A stretch of 64,000 nucleotides of DNA, taken from positions 124,001-188,000 of the forward strand of contig NZ_JAECZC010000108.1 of the NCBI RefSeq assembly GCF_016056305.1, written 5' to 3'. Shown here piece after piece: positions 9,622 through 19,853 of this stretch; the stretch's first letter is position 1, and each line of letters begins with the position of its first letter. The notes below the pieces were generated by a model that did no database searches, was not told the DNA's origin, and was given only the letters and a program-made list of their open reading frames with translations. The position numbers and the translations under genes were made by a program. The stretch is from Amazonocrinis nigriterrae CENA67 (lineage in GTDB: Bacteria > Cyanobacteriota > Cyanobacteriia > Cyanobacteriales > Nostocaceae).

Positions 9622-12600
9622 CTAGTTCAATGCTTCTTGTAGTAATGAATCGATTTCTGAGTCCGAAAATTCATCGAGATGAGACAAGAGATTTTCTAAT
9701 AACCAATTGTCGGCTGCTGTAAAGTTTTCATTTTGATTGATGATGAGACTTTCTGTTGGGTCTGTATCTGCTTTGATATCAGATAGTAGTTGGGTGATTA
9801 ATAGGTCAATACTGGGGGCAGCAAAAAAGTTAGTTATGGGAATTTCTATTTCTAATTCAGCTTGAATGCGGTCTTTTAATTCCAAACACATTAAGGAATC
9901 CATTCCTAAGCTACTTAAAGATTGCTGGATGTCTAGTTTGGCAACAGGAATTTGTAAGGTTTTGGCGATTTCTGCCAACAAATAAGAACGCAATGATTGA
10001 GAGCGATCGCTGTTATTATCAGGTGTAATTGTAGGAAGAATTAAACTATCATTGTTGATTGGCAATCTTGTTTGATTGCGGTCAACCACTGTTTCCACCC
10101 AATAACGTTGGCGTTGCCAGGGATAAGTTGGTAAATTGACTCGTTGTCGTACATATTCTTGGTCAAAACCAAACCAGTTAATTGATATTCCCCTAATATA
10201 AAGTTCTGCCAAACTTGAGAGTAAAACTCGCCAATCTTCTTGTCCTTGACGCAAGCTAGGAAGCCAAGTTGCCTTAACCTCTGGTAGACAATGGCGACCC
10301 ATGCCTAATAATATTGGTTTTGGCCCCATCTCGACAAACACGTCATAACCATCAATATGCAGTGTTTCTATGCTATGGGCAAATTGTACTTCTTCGCGTA
10401 AATGACGACACCAATATTCAGGAGCGATCGCTTCAGCTGTTAGCCGCTCTCCAGTAAGATTAGAAATGATGTCAATTTGTGGAACGCTATAGCTAACAGT
10501 TGCAGCAATTCGATGAAACTCTGCTAAAATTGGCTGCATTAAAGGTGAATGGAAGGCGTGGGAAGTTTGTAGCTTTTTAGTTTTAATTCCTGCGGCTTCT
10601 AAGGCGATACAAATTTCCCGAATAGCTTGTTTTTCTCCAGAAATTACTGTGTTTTGCAGTCCATTGCAGGCAGCAAAGCTGACTTTTTCCTCATCAATAG
10701 CCGTAATTGTTAGGATGGTTGTCTTTGAGGCAAATACTGCCACCATCTCTCCAGTTTGCGGTAGGTTCTGCATGAGGCGGGCCCGTTCAGCAACCAGCTT
10801 GAGTCCATCCTCTAAACTAAAGACTCCTGCTACACAAGCCGCGACATATTCGCCGAGACTATGACCCATGACGGCAGTTGGTTCGACTCCCCAAGATTTC
10901 CAAAGTTGTGTCAGGGCATATTCTAAAGCAAATAAGGCAGGCTGGGTGTAGGCGGTTTGGTCTAGGGGTGAAGACTCCGCCTCTTGTGGATAAAGGACTT
11001 GTAGCAATGGTTTTTCTAGATAGGGACGCAGAATTTCATCACAACGGTCGAGGGTTTGCCGGAAAATCGGCTCTTGTTCGTATAATTGACGACCCATATC
11101 TAAATACTGTGAGCCTTGTCCGGTGAATAAAAAGGCTATTTTTGGGTGTTTTTTATTGTTGCTTTGACTGGATATAACTAAAGGATGCTCTCTACGAGCG
11201 GTAAAATCATTGAGTGCCGTTTGTAACTGTGTATGAGATTGAGTAGAGATAGCCAGACGGTGTTGAAAATGCGATCGCCCGGTGTTAGCAGTAAAGCAAA
11301 TATCTGCCAATGGTGTTTCTGGATGAACTGCCAAGAAGTCTGCATAGCTTTGTGCTAATTCCTCCAAAGCCTTCTCAGTTTTAGCTGACAAAGTGAACAT
11401 ATGCCAGCTACGTTCAACTTCAGATACATCGGGAACTAAAACAGGGGCTTCTTCCACAATTACATGGGCATTGGTGCCACCGATACCAAAAGAACTGACC
11501 CCAGCCCGGCGCGGAGTATTGTCTGTTTGCCATTCTGAGAGGGTAGCATTGACGTAAAAAGGACTGTTAGCGAAATCAATTTGAGGATTGGGTTGTTGAA
11601 AATGCAGGCTGGGTGGTATGTGCTTGTGCTTCAGAGATAAGACAGTCTTAATTAAACCAGCCACACCAGATGCAGCATCCAAATGTCCGATATTGGTTTT
11701 CACAGAACCAACAGCACAAAAGCCTTTCTTTTGGGTACTAGCGCCGAAAGCTTTTGTTAAAGCTTCCATTTCAATCAGGTCGCCGAGATTTGTACCAGTG
11801 CCATGAGCTTCTATATAAGTGATGCTTGATGCTGCAATATCTGCTACTGCTTGGGCTTCGGAAATTACTGCTGCTTGACCATCTACACTCGGAGCTGTGT
11901 AACCAATTTTCAGAGAACCGTCATTGTTAATAGCTGAACCTTTAATCACCGCATGAATGCAATCGCGATCGGCGATCGCATCTTCCAACCGCTTCAGCAC
12001 GACAATTCCCACACCATTACCGCCGACTGTGCCTTGAGCTTGAGCATCAAAGGCTCGACAGTGCCCATCAGGCGAAAAAATCATTCCCTCATGATATAAA
12101 TAACCAGTCTTTTCAGGAACGCGTATAGAAGCACCACCGGCTAGAGCCATATGGCATTCGCCGTTGAGCAAACTCTGACAAGCCATGTGGACAGCAACTA
12201 AGGAAGTAGAACAAGCAGTTTGCACACTGACACTTGGCCCCTGGAGATTTAATTTGTAAGAGACTCGCGTTGGTAGGAAATCCTTATCATTGGCAATCAT
12301 CAGTTGATAATTACTGACTGATAAATCTAAGTTGTCTAAGCTAGGATAAATGTTTTTCAATAGGTAAGTATTCATCCCTACTCCAGCATAAACACCAATG
12401 GAAGTTTTGTTATTTTCTGGGTTGTAACCAGCACTTTCCAGAGACTCCCAAGCACACTCTAAAAATAAGCGGTGTTGTGGGTCTATGAGCTTTGCTTCTT
12501 TGGGAGAAATGCCGAAAAATGAAGCATCGAAGTTTTCGACATCTGACAATATGGCATTCGCTTTGACGTAATTAGGGTTAGTTAATAATGTTGGGTCTAT

Positions 12601-12774
12601 GCCTGTAGATAGTAGTTCTTCGTCAGTGAAAAATGATATTGATTCTACACCGTTTTTGAGGTGATGCCAGAATTCATCAATGTTTTTTGCTCCAGGGAAA
12701 CGGCAAGACATGCCAATGATGGCTATTTCTAAACCATTTCTATTATTGGTATCAAATACATCAATTGTTCTCAT
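9622..12774 (-). CDS. Type I polyketide synthase module KS-AT-ACP
   Basis: 1050 aa from the ATG at 12774, which has a good GAGGA site (a longer reading from 12825 adds 17 residues with no support). Residue numbers below use the longer reading. KS ~35-460 has the active cysteine in TACSTS (205), EAHGTGT (His341) and NIGHLD (His381). AT ~560-880 has GHSLGE (Ser656) and HAFH (756-759), the motif typical of malonyl-CoA selectivity. ACP ~945-1015 has LGMDSL (Ser977). There are no KR, DH or ER domains, so the added unit should remain a beta-ketone. The acidic C-terminal helix (DEFSDSEIDSLLQEALN) looks like a docking element. It lies between the NRPS and the alpha-oxoamine synthase genes and fits as the second extension step. 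Confidence 0.93.
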   Translation of the reverse strand: MRTIDVFDTNNRNGLEIAIIGMSCRFPGAKNIDEFWHHLKNGVESISFFTDEELLSTGIDPTLLTNPNYVKANAILSDVENFDASFFGISPKEAKLIDPQHRLFLECAWESLESAGYNPENNKTSIGVYAGVGMNTYLLKNIYPSLDNLDLSVSNYQLMIANDKDFLPTRVSYKLNLQGPSVSVQTACSTSLVAVHMACQSLLNGECHMALAGGASIRVPEKTGYLYHEGMIFSPDGHCRAFDAQAQGTVGGNGVGIVVLKRLEDAIADRDCIHAVIKGSAINNDGSLKIGYTAPSVDGQAAVISEAQAVADIAASSITYIEAHGTGTNLGDLIEMEALTKAFGASTQKKGFCAVGSVKTNIGHLDAASGVAGLIKTVLSLKHKHIPPSLHFQQPNPQIDFANSPFYVNATLSEWQTDNTPRRAGVSSFGIGGTNAHVIVEEAPVLVPDVSEVERSWHMFTLSAKTEKALEELAQSYADFLAVHPETPLADICFTANTGRSHFQHRLAISTQSHTQLQTALNDFTARREHPLVISSQSNNKKHPKIAFLFTGQGSQYLDMGRQLYEQEPIFRQTLDRCDEILRPYLEKPLLQVLYPQEAESSPLDQTAYTQPALFALEYALTQLWKSWGVEPTAVMGHSLGEYVAACVAGVFSLEDGLKLVAERARLMQNLPQTGEMVAVFASKTTILTITAIDEEKVSFAACNGLQNTVISGEKQAIREICIALEAAGIKTKKLQTSHAFHSPLMQPILAEFHRIAATVSYSVPQIDIISNLTGERLTAEAIAPEYWCRHLREEVQFAHSIETLHIDGYDVFVEMGPKPILLGMGRHCLPEVKATWLPSLRQGQEDWRVLLSSLAELYIRGISINWFGFDQEYVRQRVNLPTYPWQRQRYWVETVVDRNQTRLPINNDSLILPTITPDNNSDRSQSLRSYLLAEIAKTLQIPVAKLDIQQSLSSLGMDSLMCLELKDRIQAELEIEIPITNFFAAPSIDLLITQLLSDIKADTDPTESLIINQNENFTAADNWLLENLLSHLDEFSDSEIDSLLQEALN

Positions 12775-13110
12775 ATAAATATCCTCATATTGATTAGATT
12801 CACGCAGAGGCGCAGAGAGTAACAAGAAACTTACAGCAATCCTAAATTATTAATTAAATAATCTCTTTATTTTCTTGGCGTACTTGGCGTACTTGGTGAA
12901 CCAGCGCTGTAGGCGGGTTTCCCGCCGTAGGCGACTGGTGAACCCGGAGGGCGGTTCGTTAAAGAGCAATACTTTTCAATTAAGGTTAAAACTATTTGAT
13001 TATGTCTTTTTTTTAACGAACCGCCAAGACGCAGAGAACGCAGAGAGAAGAAGGAAGGATAGGATTGCTATGTTTGTTTAGCGTTTGATCATCTGATTCA
13101 TACAAGAGGT
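12775..13110. repeat. Repeat-filled gap between NRPS and PKS genes
   Basis: This 336-bp interval has no gene. It holds GCAGAGGCGCAGAGAGTAAC (12807), the CTTGGCGTA doublet (12875-12895), a palindromic patch around GCGGGTTTCCCGCCGTAGGC (12912-12931), and AACGAACCGCCAAGACGCAG (13016). These are common intergenic repeat types in Nostocales, and the last matches the copy at 9533. Confidence 0.6.
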
Positions 13111-16100
13111 TTATGATTTGCTGAATGAGCGATTTTGAGTCCTTAACTGTCTTTGTTGATTCATGGCAGTTCTGCGAATATGACGATTAGGGGATTGTTG
13201 GTAGGTTGGTGAAGAAGGAGATTTTTCACTGAAGTTCTGGGTTAAGTGTTTAGCTAAAGAGTTGATTGTTGGGTATTTAAACATTTCAATCATCGATATC
13301 TCTTGGGCAAACATCTTTTGCAGTTTGTGATGAATCTGCACCATGAGTAAGGAATGACCACCTAAATCAAAGAAGTTGTCATGAATGCCGACTTTTTCTA
13401 GTTGCAGTGTTTCTTGCCAGATGGTTGCAATCAAGATTTCGGTTTCGGTTTGAGGCATTTCATAATTAGCTGCTATCTCTGGGCGCAAAGTTTGAGGAGC
13501 TGGTAAAGCACGGCGGTCTACTTTACCATTAGGTGTCAGTGGCAAGGTTTCCAGGATGACGAAAGCTGAAGGAATCATGTAATCAGGTAGTTTGTCTTTG
13601 AGGACACGACGCAAATCAGTGGTTGTCGGTGCTAGTTCCTGATTTGGCACTACGTAGGCGACTAAGCGCCGTTCGCCAGGAATGTCTTCGCGGACAATAA
13701 CTACTGCTTGGAGTACACTCGGATCTTGGCTGAGTACAGCCTCTATCTCTCCTAATTCAATGCGGAAACCACGTATTTTCACTAGAAAATCTATACGTCC
13801 CAGGTACTCAATGCTGCGATCGCCCAGATAACGCACTAAGTCCCCAGTTTTATAAAGCCGTGCAGAATTAGAGAATTGGTCTTCTCTCCCCCCCCTGCAC
13901 CCACACTCCCCTGCACCCCTGCTTCTGTAAAAGGGGTTGGGAATAAATTTCTCTGCTGTCAATTCAGGACGGTTCAGGTAGCCTCGCGCTAAGCCTGCGC
14001 CACCGATATGTAATTCCCCAGGTACACCGATGGGAACTGGTTGCAGATGGCGGTCTAGGATATAAACTTCTGTGTTGGCAATAGGATGGCCGATGGAAAT
14101 TAATTGTTGTTCAGATTCGACTTGCGAAATTAGTGACCAGATGGTAGTCTCTGTGGGGCCGTAAACGTTCCACAAGGAAGTACTTCTAGGTTGTAATTCG
14201 TTGGCTAGCTTTCTGGGTAAAGCTTCACCTCCACAAAGTATTTTTAATTTATGGGAAGTTTGCCATCCAGCTTCTAGCAGTAATCGCCAGGTTGCTGGGG
14301 TAGCTTGCATGACTGTGGCACCAGAGTTGATCAGCAAGTCTAACAACTGTTTACCATCAATGGTGACTTCACGCTTTGCCATGACTAAGCAAGCACCTAC
14401 AATCATTGGCAGAAAAATTTCTAAGACGGCAATGTCAAAGGTAAAAGTTGTCACTCCCAAAAGTACGTCATCTGCGGTCATTCCTGGCTGTTGGCGCATA
14501 CTACATAAGAAATTCACCACAGCGTTATGTATAATTTGTACGCCTTTGGGTTTGCCTGTAGACCCTGAAGTGTAGATGGTGTAAGCCAAGTTATGAGATG
14601 TCACGTCAGTGATAGGGTTTTCCTGACTTTGCTGAGCGATATGATGCCAGTCAGAGTCTAGGCAAACTACAACAGCTTCATGGTTGGGTAAGTCTGCAAC
14701 AAGTTGCTGTTGTGTCAATAATACTGGCACTTGAGCATCCGAGAGCATGAAACTCAGACGTTCATCAGGATAAGCTGGGTCTAGAGGTACATAAGCTGCA
14801 CCCGCTTTGAGAATTCCCAACATTCCCACTACCATTTCTAAGGAGCGTTCTACACAGATACCTACTAGTACTTCTGGTTTCACACCCAAAGTCCGCAGGT
14901 AGTTTGCTAATTGATTCGCACGCTCGTTTAATTGTCGATAGGTGAGTTGTTGTGAATCAAAAACCACAGCCACTGCATCGGGAGTACGTTCTACCTGTTC
15001 TTCAAACAACTGATGAATACATCTGTCTTGGGGATAGTCTGTTTGAGTCTGGTTAGATTCCACTAGCAATTGCTGTTGTTCAGCTTGGGAAAGCAGAGGT
15101 AGTTGGGAAATGGGTTGTTCTGGTTGAGCCAGAATCCCCTCCAGCATTGTCTGGAAATGCCCCGCCATCCGCTCGATAGTACTAGGATCAAACAAATCAG
15201 TGTTGTATTTAAAGGCCGCAAATAAAGATTGACTTGCTTCTACGACTTCCAAGGTTAAATCAAATTGTCCCTCTTCTTGGGGAATCACAAAAGGTTTCAA
15301 CTGCAAATCGTCACAGTCAATTTCCACCTCTGTTTCTTCAGGTAGGAAAAACTCTAAAGTCTTACCAAATCGCTCGATTTGTTGCAGATATACAAAGTTG
15401 ACTTGAAATAAAGGAGTATGGCTGAGATCCCGGTTTGGTTGCAAGCGTTCTACTAGTAGCGCAAAAGGATAATCTTGATGAGCGATCGCTTCTAATACTG
15501 TTTGTCTGACTTGAGCCAAAAATGCTTTGAAGGTGGGATTTCCGGCAAGATTTGCTCTTAAAACTACAGAGTTGACAAAATGACCAACCGTCCGAGCAAA
15601 TTTAGTGTGTTGTCTACCTGCAAAGGGAGAACCCACAAGAATATCTTCAGCGCCTGTGTAGCGATGCAGCAGTACCTGGAAGCTTGCTAAGAGGAGTGTA
15701 AATAGGGTAGCTTTCTCGGCTTTAGCCATCCCCTTGAGACGCGCAGTCATTTCTTCAGTTAGCTGAAAAACGTGGGAAGCTCCCTGATATGTTTGTACTG
15801 GTGGACGCGGGCGATCGCTAGGTAATTCTAGAATAGGTAGTTTACCAGAAAGTTTCTGTTGCCAATACTGCCATAGACGCTCTCCCACTGCACCTGACAA
15901 CATCTGCGTTTGCCATTGTACGTAATCGCTGTAGTGATATTTGATTGGCGGTAGGGAAGCTTTTGTACCTGCTTTCGCAGCCGAGTACAGCTTTTGCAAC
16001 TCATCCAGCAAAATTAACACTGACCAGCCATCACGCACAATATGATGTATTACTAGTAAGAAAACATGCTCCTGTTCAGAACGAGTAAACAAACTGGCTC

Positions 16101-19100
16101 TCAATACTGAATCTCGCTGCAAATCAAAGGGAAGTTGATAGGCTTTTATTACTTCCTCTTTCAGTCTTGCTTCAGTCCAATTTCTAGCATCAATTTCTGC
16201 ACAAGATATTTTTTGAGCTAACCGAATTTCTTGTACAGATTCACTTTCGTGTTCTGTAAAAGTTGCTCGTAAAATGGGATGACGCTCTACTAGTTTTTGC
16301 AGAGCATTTTGCCAAGCTTGTTTATCTAAATTACCACAGATACGGATTGTTAATGCAGTGTTGTAAGCTGGGCTTTTTGGTGCAAGTTTGTACAAAAACC
16401 ATAGTGCTTGCTGATTGCGAGAAAGAGGAAAAATCTTTGTGGTAGCTGTATCTGGAATTTCGCCCTGATTAGCAAGTTCTTTGAGTTTTTTCAAAGAATC
16501 AAGACCAGCTATTACGGAATCGCCATCAATACCAAAATCAATCAGACTGGCAATTTCGTTAACACCAATTTCCTCAAGGCGATTAACCATTTGCAAACAG
16601 GTTTCTGGTGTGCCAAATAATGCACTAGTTTGAAAGTAGCGCTCGAAGGCATAAGCTAATAAGTCTGAGCGTTGTTGCTCGTTTAAATCATCTAGACTTT
16701 TTGCACCTTGTCGCCATAAATTCACAGATGTTTTCAGATATTCAATAAATGGTTCTCTGACTTTTTGACGAACATCGTTAATATCATCGCCGATAAATGT
16801 ATGTAGCATTAAGGTAACGCGTCCTGTATTTGGATCGTGACCATTTGCTGCTCGTGACTGTCGATAAAGAGCGATTTTTTCTGCTAATTCTTCAGGGGAT
16901 TGGAAGAGTAGGGCTGTTAAAATGTTAAATCCAGAGGCTCCAGCTTCAATAAATCTTTCTTTGCTGCCACTACAAGTTAACCAAATAGCCAATTCTTGCT
17001 GTTTGGGTAAAGGATAAATTTGAATTTCTGTTTCTTGACCAATGCCATTTAGTAACGAAATTGATTTACCTTGCCAGAGTTTTTGTACTTTTTCAATACT
17101 TGAATACAACACTTCTGTACTATTGGCATAGGTATCTGGTGAAAGTACAAAATCATTGGGGTTCCAACCTCTAGCAAAGCCCAAATCTACCCTTCCTTGG
17201 GATAAATTATCGACCACAGACCATTCCTCAGCGACTCGGATGGGATTTTGCAGGGGTAAGACAACACTACCAGCACGAATGCGAACCCGCTGAGTTACCA
17301 TTGCCAAAGCAGCAGCTAATACAGAAGGATTGGGGTAGAGTCCGCCAAAGGCGTGAAAATGTCGTTCTGGTATCCAAACCGCAGTAAAATCATTTTGGTC
17401 TGCAAATTTTGCTCCTTCAATCAAAAGTTTATATTTATTGTCTGTAAATTCAGCTTCGTTACTTGAGAAGTAAAATAAGCTAAATTGCAAACCTTCTTCA
17501 ACAACTTGATTGTGGGTGATGGCGGAACTTTCTTGTATTTGTGGCTTGGTTTGGATTTGAACAGTAGATTGTAATTTAGTTGAGATGCTTGGAGAAGGTA
17601 ATCTTTCTTGAGAGCGGATACGGGCAGCTAATTCAGAAATGCTAATATCTTCCAAGAACACTTCTATGGGTAAAACAAGACCGAAATTAGATTCGATTTC
17701 GTTTTTAATTGCGATCGCTTGTAGTGAATCAATACCCAAGGTATGCAGAGGCTGTTCTAGTTGCAGTCCAGATGCAGCAATCTTCAATATTTGGGCGATT
17801 TTGTCGCGCAATGTTAATTCTAGTGGGGATTGTGTCGGCGATGCGATCGCTGCTATCTCTGGAGTTATGTTAGTATCTGCAACTGAATTATCTGTCTGCT
17901 CTAGGATACTCGAACCCACAACATTGAGACTTCCGGCGATAAAACCACTGCGACAAGCATGACGTTGAATCTTACCACTAGAAGTCTTCGGGAGACTGCC
18001 AGTTTTTAACAGTACCACGCCATAAACTTGTAACTCGTGCTGTTGCGCCACTGCTTTACGGATGTCTGCAGCTACCTGATTGACATCCAGTTTTCGTAAA
18101 TAACTACGCTCAACTTCCTGAACCACAACCAGCCGTTCTTCACCGTCGATTTCCACTGCAAAAGCTGCACCGCAACCTGGGTTAAGTGCTGGATGGCTTT
18201 GTTCTACAGTTAGTTCAATATCTTGAGGGTAATGGTTGCGACCCCGGATGATAATTACATCCTTGAGGCGACCGGTAACGAACAATTCACCATCCTTGAT
18301 AAATCCCAAGTCTCCCGTGCGGAGAAATGGCCCTTCACCACTTGTTAGGAAAGCATGGAAAGTTTTTTCTGTTTCCGTAGGTCGGTTCCAATAACCCTGA
18401 GCGACGTTTGCACCTGACACCCAAATCTCTCCCACTTCACCAAATGAGCATTCTCGTAAAGATTTGGGGTTAGCGATGACGATTTTTTCATCTAACCATG
18501 CATGACCGCAACCGACAATTTTCTTAGAGTTGTGTTCTTCACCCTGTACAACCAGATTTTGCTCAAGCGCCTCAGCCTCCACCTGAGAAACTACAGGTAG
18601 TGCTTTTTTCTCACCCCCTGAGACAAATAAAGTGGTTTCAGCCATTCCATAACAGGGGTAAAATGCTTCTCGACGGAAACCGCAAGGCGCGAAAGTAGCT
18701 GCAAATTGATCTAGCGTTTCTTTCCGAATATATTCAGCACCATTGAAAGCTAAACTCCAGCTGCTCAAATCTAGACCTTGGCGCTGTTCTGGCGTAATTT
18801 TGTGAACACACAAGTCATAAGCAAAATTAGGGCCGCCGCTAGTGGTTGCTTTGTAGCGAGAAATTGCTTTAAGCCAACGCAAAGGTTGCTGGAGAAATTC
18901 TACAGGTGACATGAGAATGCTTGGTATCCCCAAATACAAAGGCTGTAGCACATTCCCAATTAATCCCATGTCATGAAATAGAGGCAGCCAACCAACAACT
19001 ATACTTTCTTCAGTATGTTGGAATGACCTACGGATCATTTCCTCATTGTGTAGTAAATTACGATGATTCAGCATTACACCCTTCGGTATACCCGTAGAAC

Positions 19101-19647
19101 CAGAAGTGTACTGGAGAAAAGCTAAGGTGTCCCCACTCACTTCTGGTTTTTGCCAGTTTGATGCCAATTCACCGTTGAGATCATCAGTAGCCAACCATTG
19201 CAGAGATGCCAACTCTGGATTTTCAACCAACCGACTTTGGAAGTTGGTTAATACTGAGGTTGTGGTCAGTGCAACCTTAGCCTTCGCATCTGACGCGATC
19301 GCTTGCAACCGTGATAAATTCTGATTACGCCGTGGCGGATAAGCCGGAACAGCCACCGTTTGCGAATACAAACAGCCAAAAAAGGCAGCAATAAATTCTA
19401 GTCCAGGTGGGTAGAGTAACAAAGCGCGATCGCCTGCAACTCCATGTGATTGTAATTGTACTGCGATCGCCCTAGCTTGCCGATCTAATTCTCCATAAGT
19501 CAGGCTTGCTTTCTCTATTTCTCCATCCTCTACAAAAGTAAAAGCTACTTTATTTGGTTGAACGATAGCTCTATAGCGCAGAAGATTTACTAGATTAGCA
19601 ATCTCTTGAGAAAATTCCAAATTCAAGTTATCAGATGTAATAATCAT
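13111..19647 (-). CDS. NRPS: FAAL-ACP-luciferase-like monooxygenase-C-A(Gly)-PCP
   Basis: 2178 aa assembly-line enzyme. Fatty-acyl-AMP ligase ~20-575 has YTSGSTGIPKG (180-190), FHDMG and the end motif LPKTSSGKIQR. ACP ~605-675 has LGIDSL (Ser641). A flavin-dependent luciferase-like monooxygenase of the secondary-metabolism type spans ~715-1055 (ERHFHAFGG, GRVDLGFARGWNPNDF). Condensation domain ~1070-1510 has HHIVRDG (1201-1207). Adenylation domain ~1545-2050 has YTSGSTGKPKG, NVYGPTE and KTGDL. PCP ~2060-2130 has LGGHSL (Ser2099). The adenylation pocket reads by eye D-I-L-Q-L-G-V-I-W-K, close to known glycine codes. A basic, Gln/Arg-rich tail of ~45 residues follows. Residues ~1907-1926 look like an in-frame repeat insertion. 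It should load and oxidise a fatty acid and couple it to glycine. Confidence 0.93.
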   Translation of the reverse strand: MIITSDNLNLEFSQEIANLVNLLRYRAIVQPNKVAFTFVEDGEIEKASLTYGELDRQARAIAVQLQSHGVAGDRALLLYPPGLEFIAAFFGCLYSQTVAVPAYPPRRNQNLSRLQAIASDAKAKVALTTTSVLTNFQSRLVENPELASLQWLATDDLNGELASNWQKPEVSGDTLAFLQYTSGSTGIPKGVMLNHRNLLHNEEMIRRSFQHTEESIVVGWLPLFHDMGLIGNVLQPLYLGIPSILMSPVEFLQQPLRWLKAISRYKATTSGGPNFAYDLCVHKITPEQRQGLDLSSWSLAFNGAEYIRKETLDQFAATFAPCGFRREAFYPCYGMAETTLFVSGGEKKALPVVSQVEAEALEQNLVVQGEEHNSKKIVGCGHAWLDEKIVIANPKSLRECSFGEVGEIWVSGANVAQGYWNRPTETEKTFHAFLTSGEGPFLRTGDLGFIKDGELFVTGRLKDVIIIRGRNHYPQDIELTVEQSHPALNPGCGAAFAVEIDGEERLVVVQEVERSYLRKLDVNQVAADIRKAVAQQHELQVYGVVLLKTGSLPKTSSGKIQRHACRSGFIAGSLNVVGSSILEQTDNSVADTNITPEIAAIASPTQSPLELTLRDKIAQILKIAASGLQLEQPLHTLGIDSLQAIAIKNEIESNFGLVLPIEVFLEDISISELAARIRSQERLPSPSISTKLQSTVQIQTKPQIQESSAITHNQVVEEGLQFSLFYFSSNEAEFTDNKYKLLIEGAKFADQNDFTAVWIPERHFHAFGGLYPNPSVLAAALAMVTQRVRIRAGSVVLPLQNPIRVAEEWSVVDNLSQGRVDLGFARGWNPNDFVLSPDTYANSTEVLYSSIEKVQKLWQGKSISLLNGIGQETEIQIYPLPKQQELAIWLTCSGSKERFIEAGASGFNILTALLFQSPEELAEKIALYRQSRAANGHDPNTGRVTLMLHTFIGDDINDVRQKVREPFIEYLKTSVNLWRQGAKSLDDLNEQQRSDLLAYAFERYFQTSALFGTPETCLQMVNRLEEIGVNEIASLIDFGIDGDSVIAGLDSLKKLKELANQGEIPDTATTKIFPLSRNQQALWFLYKLAPKSPAYNTALTIRICGNLDKQAWQNALQKLVERHPILRATFTEHESESVQEIRLAQKISCAEIDARNWTEARLKEEVIKAYQLPFDLQRDSVLRASLFTRSEQEHVFLLVIHHIVRDGWSVLILLDELQKLYSAAKAGTKASLPPIKYHYSDYVQWQTQMLSGAVGERLWQYWQQKLSGKLPILELPSDRPRPPVQTYQGASHVFQLTEEMTARLKGMAKAEKATLFTLLLASFQVLLHRYTGAEDILVGSPFAGRQHTKFARTVGHFVNSVVLRANLAGNPTFKAFLAQVRQTVLEAIAHQDYPFALLVERLQPNRDLSHTPLFQVNFVYLQQIERFGKTLEFFLPEETEVEIDCDDLQLKPFVIPQEEGQFDLTLEVVEASQSLFAAFKYNTDLFDPSTIERMAGHFQTMLEGILAQPEQPISQLPLLSQAEQQQLLVESNQTQTDYPQDRCIHQLFEEQVERTPDAVAVVFDSQQLTYRQLNERANQLANYLRTLGVKPEVLVGICVERSLEMVVGMLGILKAGAAYVPLDPAYPDERLSFMLSDAQVPVLLTQQQLVADLPNHEAVVVCLDSDWHHIAQQSQENPITDVTSHNLAYTIYTSGSTGKPKGVQIIHNAVVNFLCSMRQQPGMTADDVLLGVTTFTFDIAVLEIFLPMIVGACLVMAKREVTIDGKQLLDLLINSGATVMQATPATWRLLLEAGWQTSHKLKILCGGEALPRKLANELQPRSTSLWNVYGPTETTIWSLISQVESEQQLISIGHPIANTEVYILDRHLQPVPIGVPGELHIGGAGLARGYLNRPELTAEKFIPNPFYRSRGAGECGCRGGREDQFSNSARLYKTGDLVRYLGDRSIEYLGRIDFLVKIRGFRIELGEIEAVLSQDPSVLQAVVIVREDIPGERRLVAYVVPNQELAPTTTDLRRVLKDKLPDYMIPSAFVILETLPLTPNGKVDRRALPAPQTLRPEIAANYEMPQTETEILIATIWQETLQLEKVGIHDNFFDLGGHSLLMVQIHHKLQKMFAQEISMIEMFKYPTINSLAKHLTQNFSEKSPSSPTYQQSPNRHIRRTAMNQQRQLRTQNRSFSKS

Positions 19648-19734
19648 GGGCGATGACTCTCAAAATTGAATACAAACTTCCTGTGGACTCTCCATTGCAA
19701 AAATTAGTCCAGATAAATCAACTTTCCCATTCCT

Positions 19735-19853
19735 CTTGTTTACCTCTTACTTTGCGTTCTTTGCGCCTTTGCGTGAGACAAAAAAAGATTTATGCAAGAA
19801 GTCTAATAATTAAGCTCAAGTTTACGGAGAATTGGTATTAGCACCCGTTACAG
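19735..19853. repeat. Intergenic repeat upstream of the NRPS gene
   Basis: TTTGCGTTCTTTGCGCCTTT followed by GCGTGAGAC (19750-19778) is another copy of the intergenic repeat family found at 7923 and elsewhere in the cluster. There is no gene in 19648-19853. The NRPS promoter is expected here but no clear -10/-35 pair was picked out. Confidence 0.5.
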
